A DNA stretch of 7,374 bases from Gemmatimonadota bacterium (GTDB taxonomy: Bacteria > Gemmatimonadota > Gemmatimonadetes > Gemmatimonadales > GWC2-71-9), in NCBI GenBank assembly GCA_022573095.1, contig JACZUR010000112.1:1-7374 (forward strand). The letters run 5' to 3'. Shown piece by piece: positions 6,509 to 7,374 of this stretch; the first letter of the stretch is position 1; each line of letters begins with the position of its first letter. The notes under the pieces were generated by a model. That model searched no databases. It was not told the DNA's origin and saw nothing but the letters and a program-made list of their open reading frames with translations. The position numbers were made by a program, and so were the translations under genes.

Positions 6509-7374
6509 CTAATTAGTTGCCGCCTTGGCAATCTCTTCTTCGCGGAGCTGGCGGCGGAGAATTTTCAGCACGGTACTTTTCGGGAGCTCGTCCCTGAACT
6601 CGATGGAGCTTGGTATCTTGTAGGCTGCCAAATTCTTCCTGCAGTGATCGATCAGTTCGTTCTCGTCAGGCTGATAGCCTTCCTTCGCAACTACGAACGA
6701 CTTTACGGCCTCACCGCGCTTGGGATCGGGTACGCCTATCGTCGCGGCCTCCAAAACCGCTGGATGCTCAACAAGTATCCGGTCTATTTCATCGGGATAG
6801 ACATTGTAACCGCTAGCGAGAATCATGTCCTTCTTTCTGCCCGCGATAAAGAAGAAGCCGTCCTCGTCCATGTAGGCGATGTCACCAGTATAGAGCCAGC
6901 CGTCACGAATCATGTGCTGAGTTGCTTCAGGATTCTTCCAGTACCCTTTCATAATCTGGGGACCCTTGAGGATCAACTCGCCCTTCTCACCTGGGGGCAA
7001 TTCAGTGAGACCGTCCTCGATATCGACGATTCGCGCGTCCGTATCAGCCAGCGGGACGCCGATGCTACCTACCTTACGTGCGTTCGTCACTGGATTGGAG
7101 TGGGTTACGGGAGAGGTTTCGGTAAGCCCGAATCCCTCAGTGATCTTTCCACCCGTCAGCTCCTCGAACTGTTTCAAAACCTCAACAGGCAGCGGAGCTG
7201 ATCCAGAATTACAAACTTTGATGCTCGACAGATCGAGCTTGTCCACACCGGGATACTGGTTGACAGCGTTGTACATCGCCGGAACAGCGGGAAAAAGAGT
7301 CACTCTATACTTCACCAGGTTGCTAACCATACGCGGTATGTCCCTCGGATTCGACATGAGCACGATATGTGCAC
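6509..7374 (-). CDS. Long-chain fatty-acid-CoA ligase (AMP-binding), C-terminal part
   Basis: This is the 3' half of an acyl-CoA synthetase gene whose 5' end lies beyond the right edge. The frame is open to base 7374, where it reads AHIVLMSNPRDIP, an internal FadD-like segment, so the GTG at 7363 is not the true start. About 287 of an expected 550 or so residues are visible. Counting from that GTG, SGSAPLPVEV (53-62), EGFGLTETSPV (76-86), GELILKGPQIMKGYW (128-142) and DGWLYTGD (154-161) are adenylation motifs. GRKKDMILASGYNVYP (175-190) is the hinge. Lys267 in LPKSTVLKILRR is the catalytic lysine of motif A10; Leu266 stands where Gly is commoner. The enzyme activates fatty acids with ATP and CoA for beta-oxidation or lipid synthesis. 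It is probably the upstream member of a pair with the YdjM-like gene. The family is clear; the exact chain length is not. Confidence 0.93.
   Translation of the reverse strand, partial: AHIVLMSNPRDIPRMVSNLVKYRVTLFPAVPAMYNAVNQYPGVDKLDLSSIKVCNSGSAPLPVEVLKQFEELTGGKITEGFGLTETSPVTHSNPVTNARKVGSIGVPLADTDARIVDIEDGLTELPPGEKGELILKGPQIMKGYWKNPEATQHMIRDGWLYTGDIAYMDEDGFFFIAGRKKDMILASGYNVYPDEIDRILVEHPAVLEAATIGVPDPKRGEAVKSFVVAKEGYQPDENELIDHCRKNLAAYKIPSSIEFRDELPKSTVLKILRRQLREEEIAKAATN

Noticed and set aside
6644..7201. Plus-strand open frame of 185 codons opposite the acyl-CoA ligase
   Set aside because: The acyl-CoA ligase motifs are unbroken on the minus strand; the plus-strand product has no family features.
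7361..7363. GTG as the start of the acyl-CoA ligase
   Set aside because: The frame continues open to the window edge with family-typical residues, and half of the family length is missing, so this is an internal valine.

Overview
The window looks like chromosomal DNA from a moderately GC-rich bacterium. It is densely coded, with mixed ATG, GTG and TTG starts and few Shine-Dalgarno sequences. The gene set (PE-LIG-POL LigD, single-gene Ku with a lysine-rich tail, a MerR-like/TPR protein beside ku, a KANL3/TEX30-type hydrolase beside ligD) suggests a soil or sediment lineage such as Gemmatimonadota, Acidobacteriota or a related uncultured phylum. That placement is an impression from protein style and was not tested. 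I see no mobile element, CRISPR array, tRNA, rRNA or phage gene.

Bases 1-4840 form a non-homologous end-joining (NHEJ) island of two divergent transcription units. To the left on the minus strand is ligD (558-3080), whose stop overlaps the start of an alpha/beta hydrolase gene (1-561, cut by the window edge) in an ATGA junction. To the right on the plus strand is ku (3110-3982), followed 30 bases later and in the same frame by a MerR-like/TPR gene (4013-4840). Only 29 bases separate ligD and ku. They hold an AT-rich core with a good sigma-70-type promoter for ku, probably giving a leaderless or nearly leaderless mRNA. Ku would bind and bridge broken ends, and LigD would trim, fill and seal them. 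The two attached genes have no known NHEJ role but may be co-expressed with the repair proteins.

Bases 4841-4989 are intergenic, with a weak hairpin and a plausible -10 box. They precede a small putative lipoprotein gene (4990-5448). This converges on a minus-strand pair: a fatty-acyl-CoA ligase (6509 to the right edge, 5' end missing) and, 47 bases downstream, a YdjM/DUF457-type membrane metal-dependent hydrolase starting at TTG (5487-6461). This right part looks like ordinary housekeeping and envelope genes.

The points most worth a second look are the altered ligase motif IV in LigD (Ala instead of the usual Glu), the ku-MerR/TPR gene pair with its in-frame amber junction, the compact divergent promoter, and the translationally coupled hydrolase.
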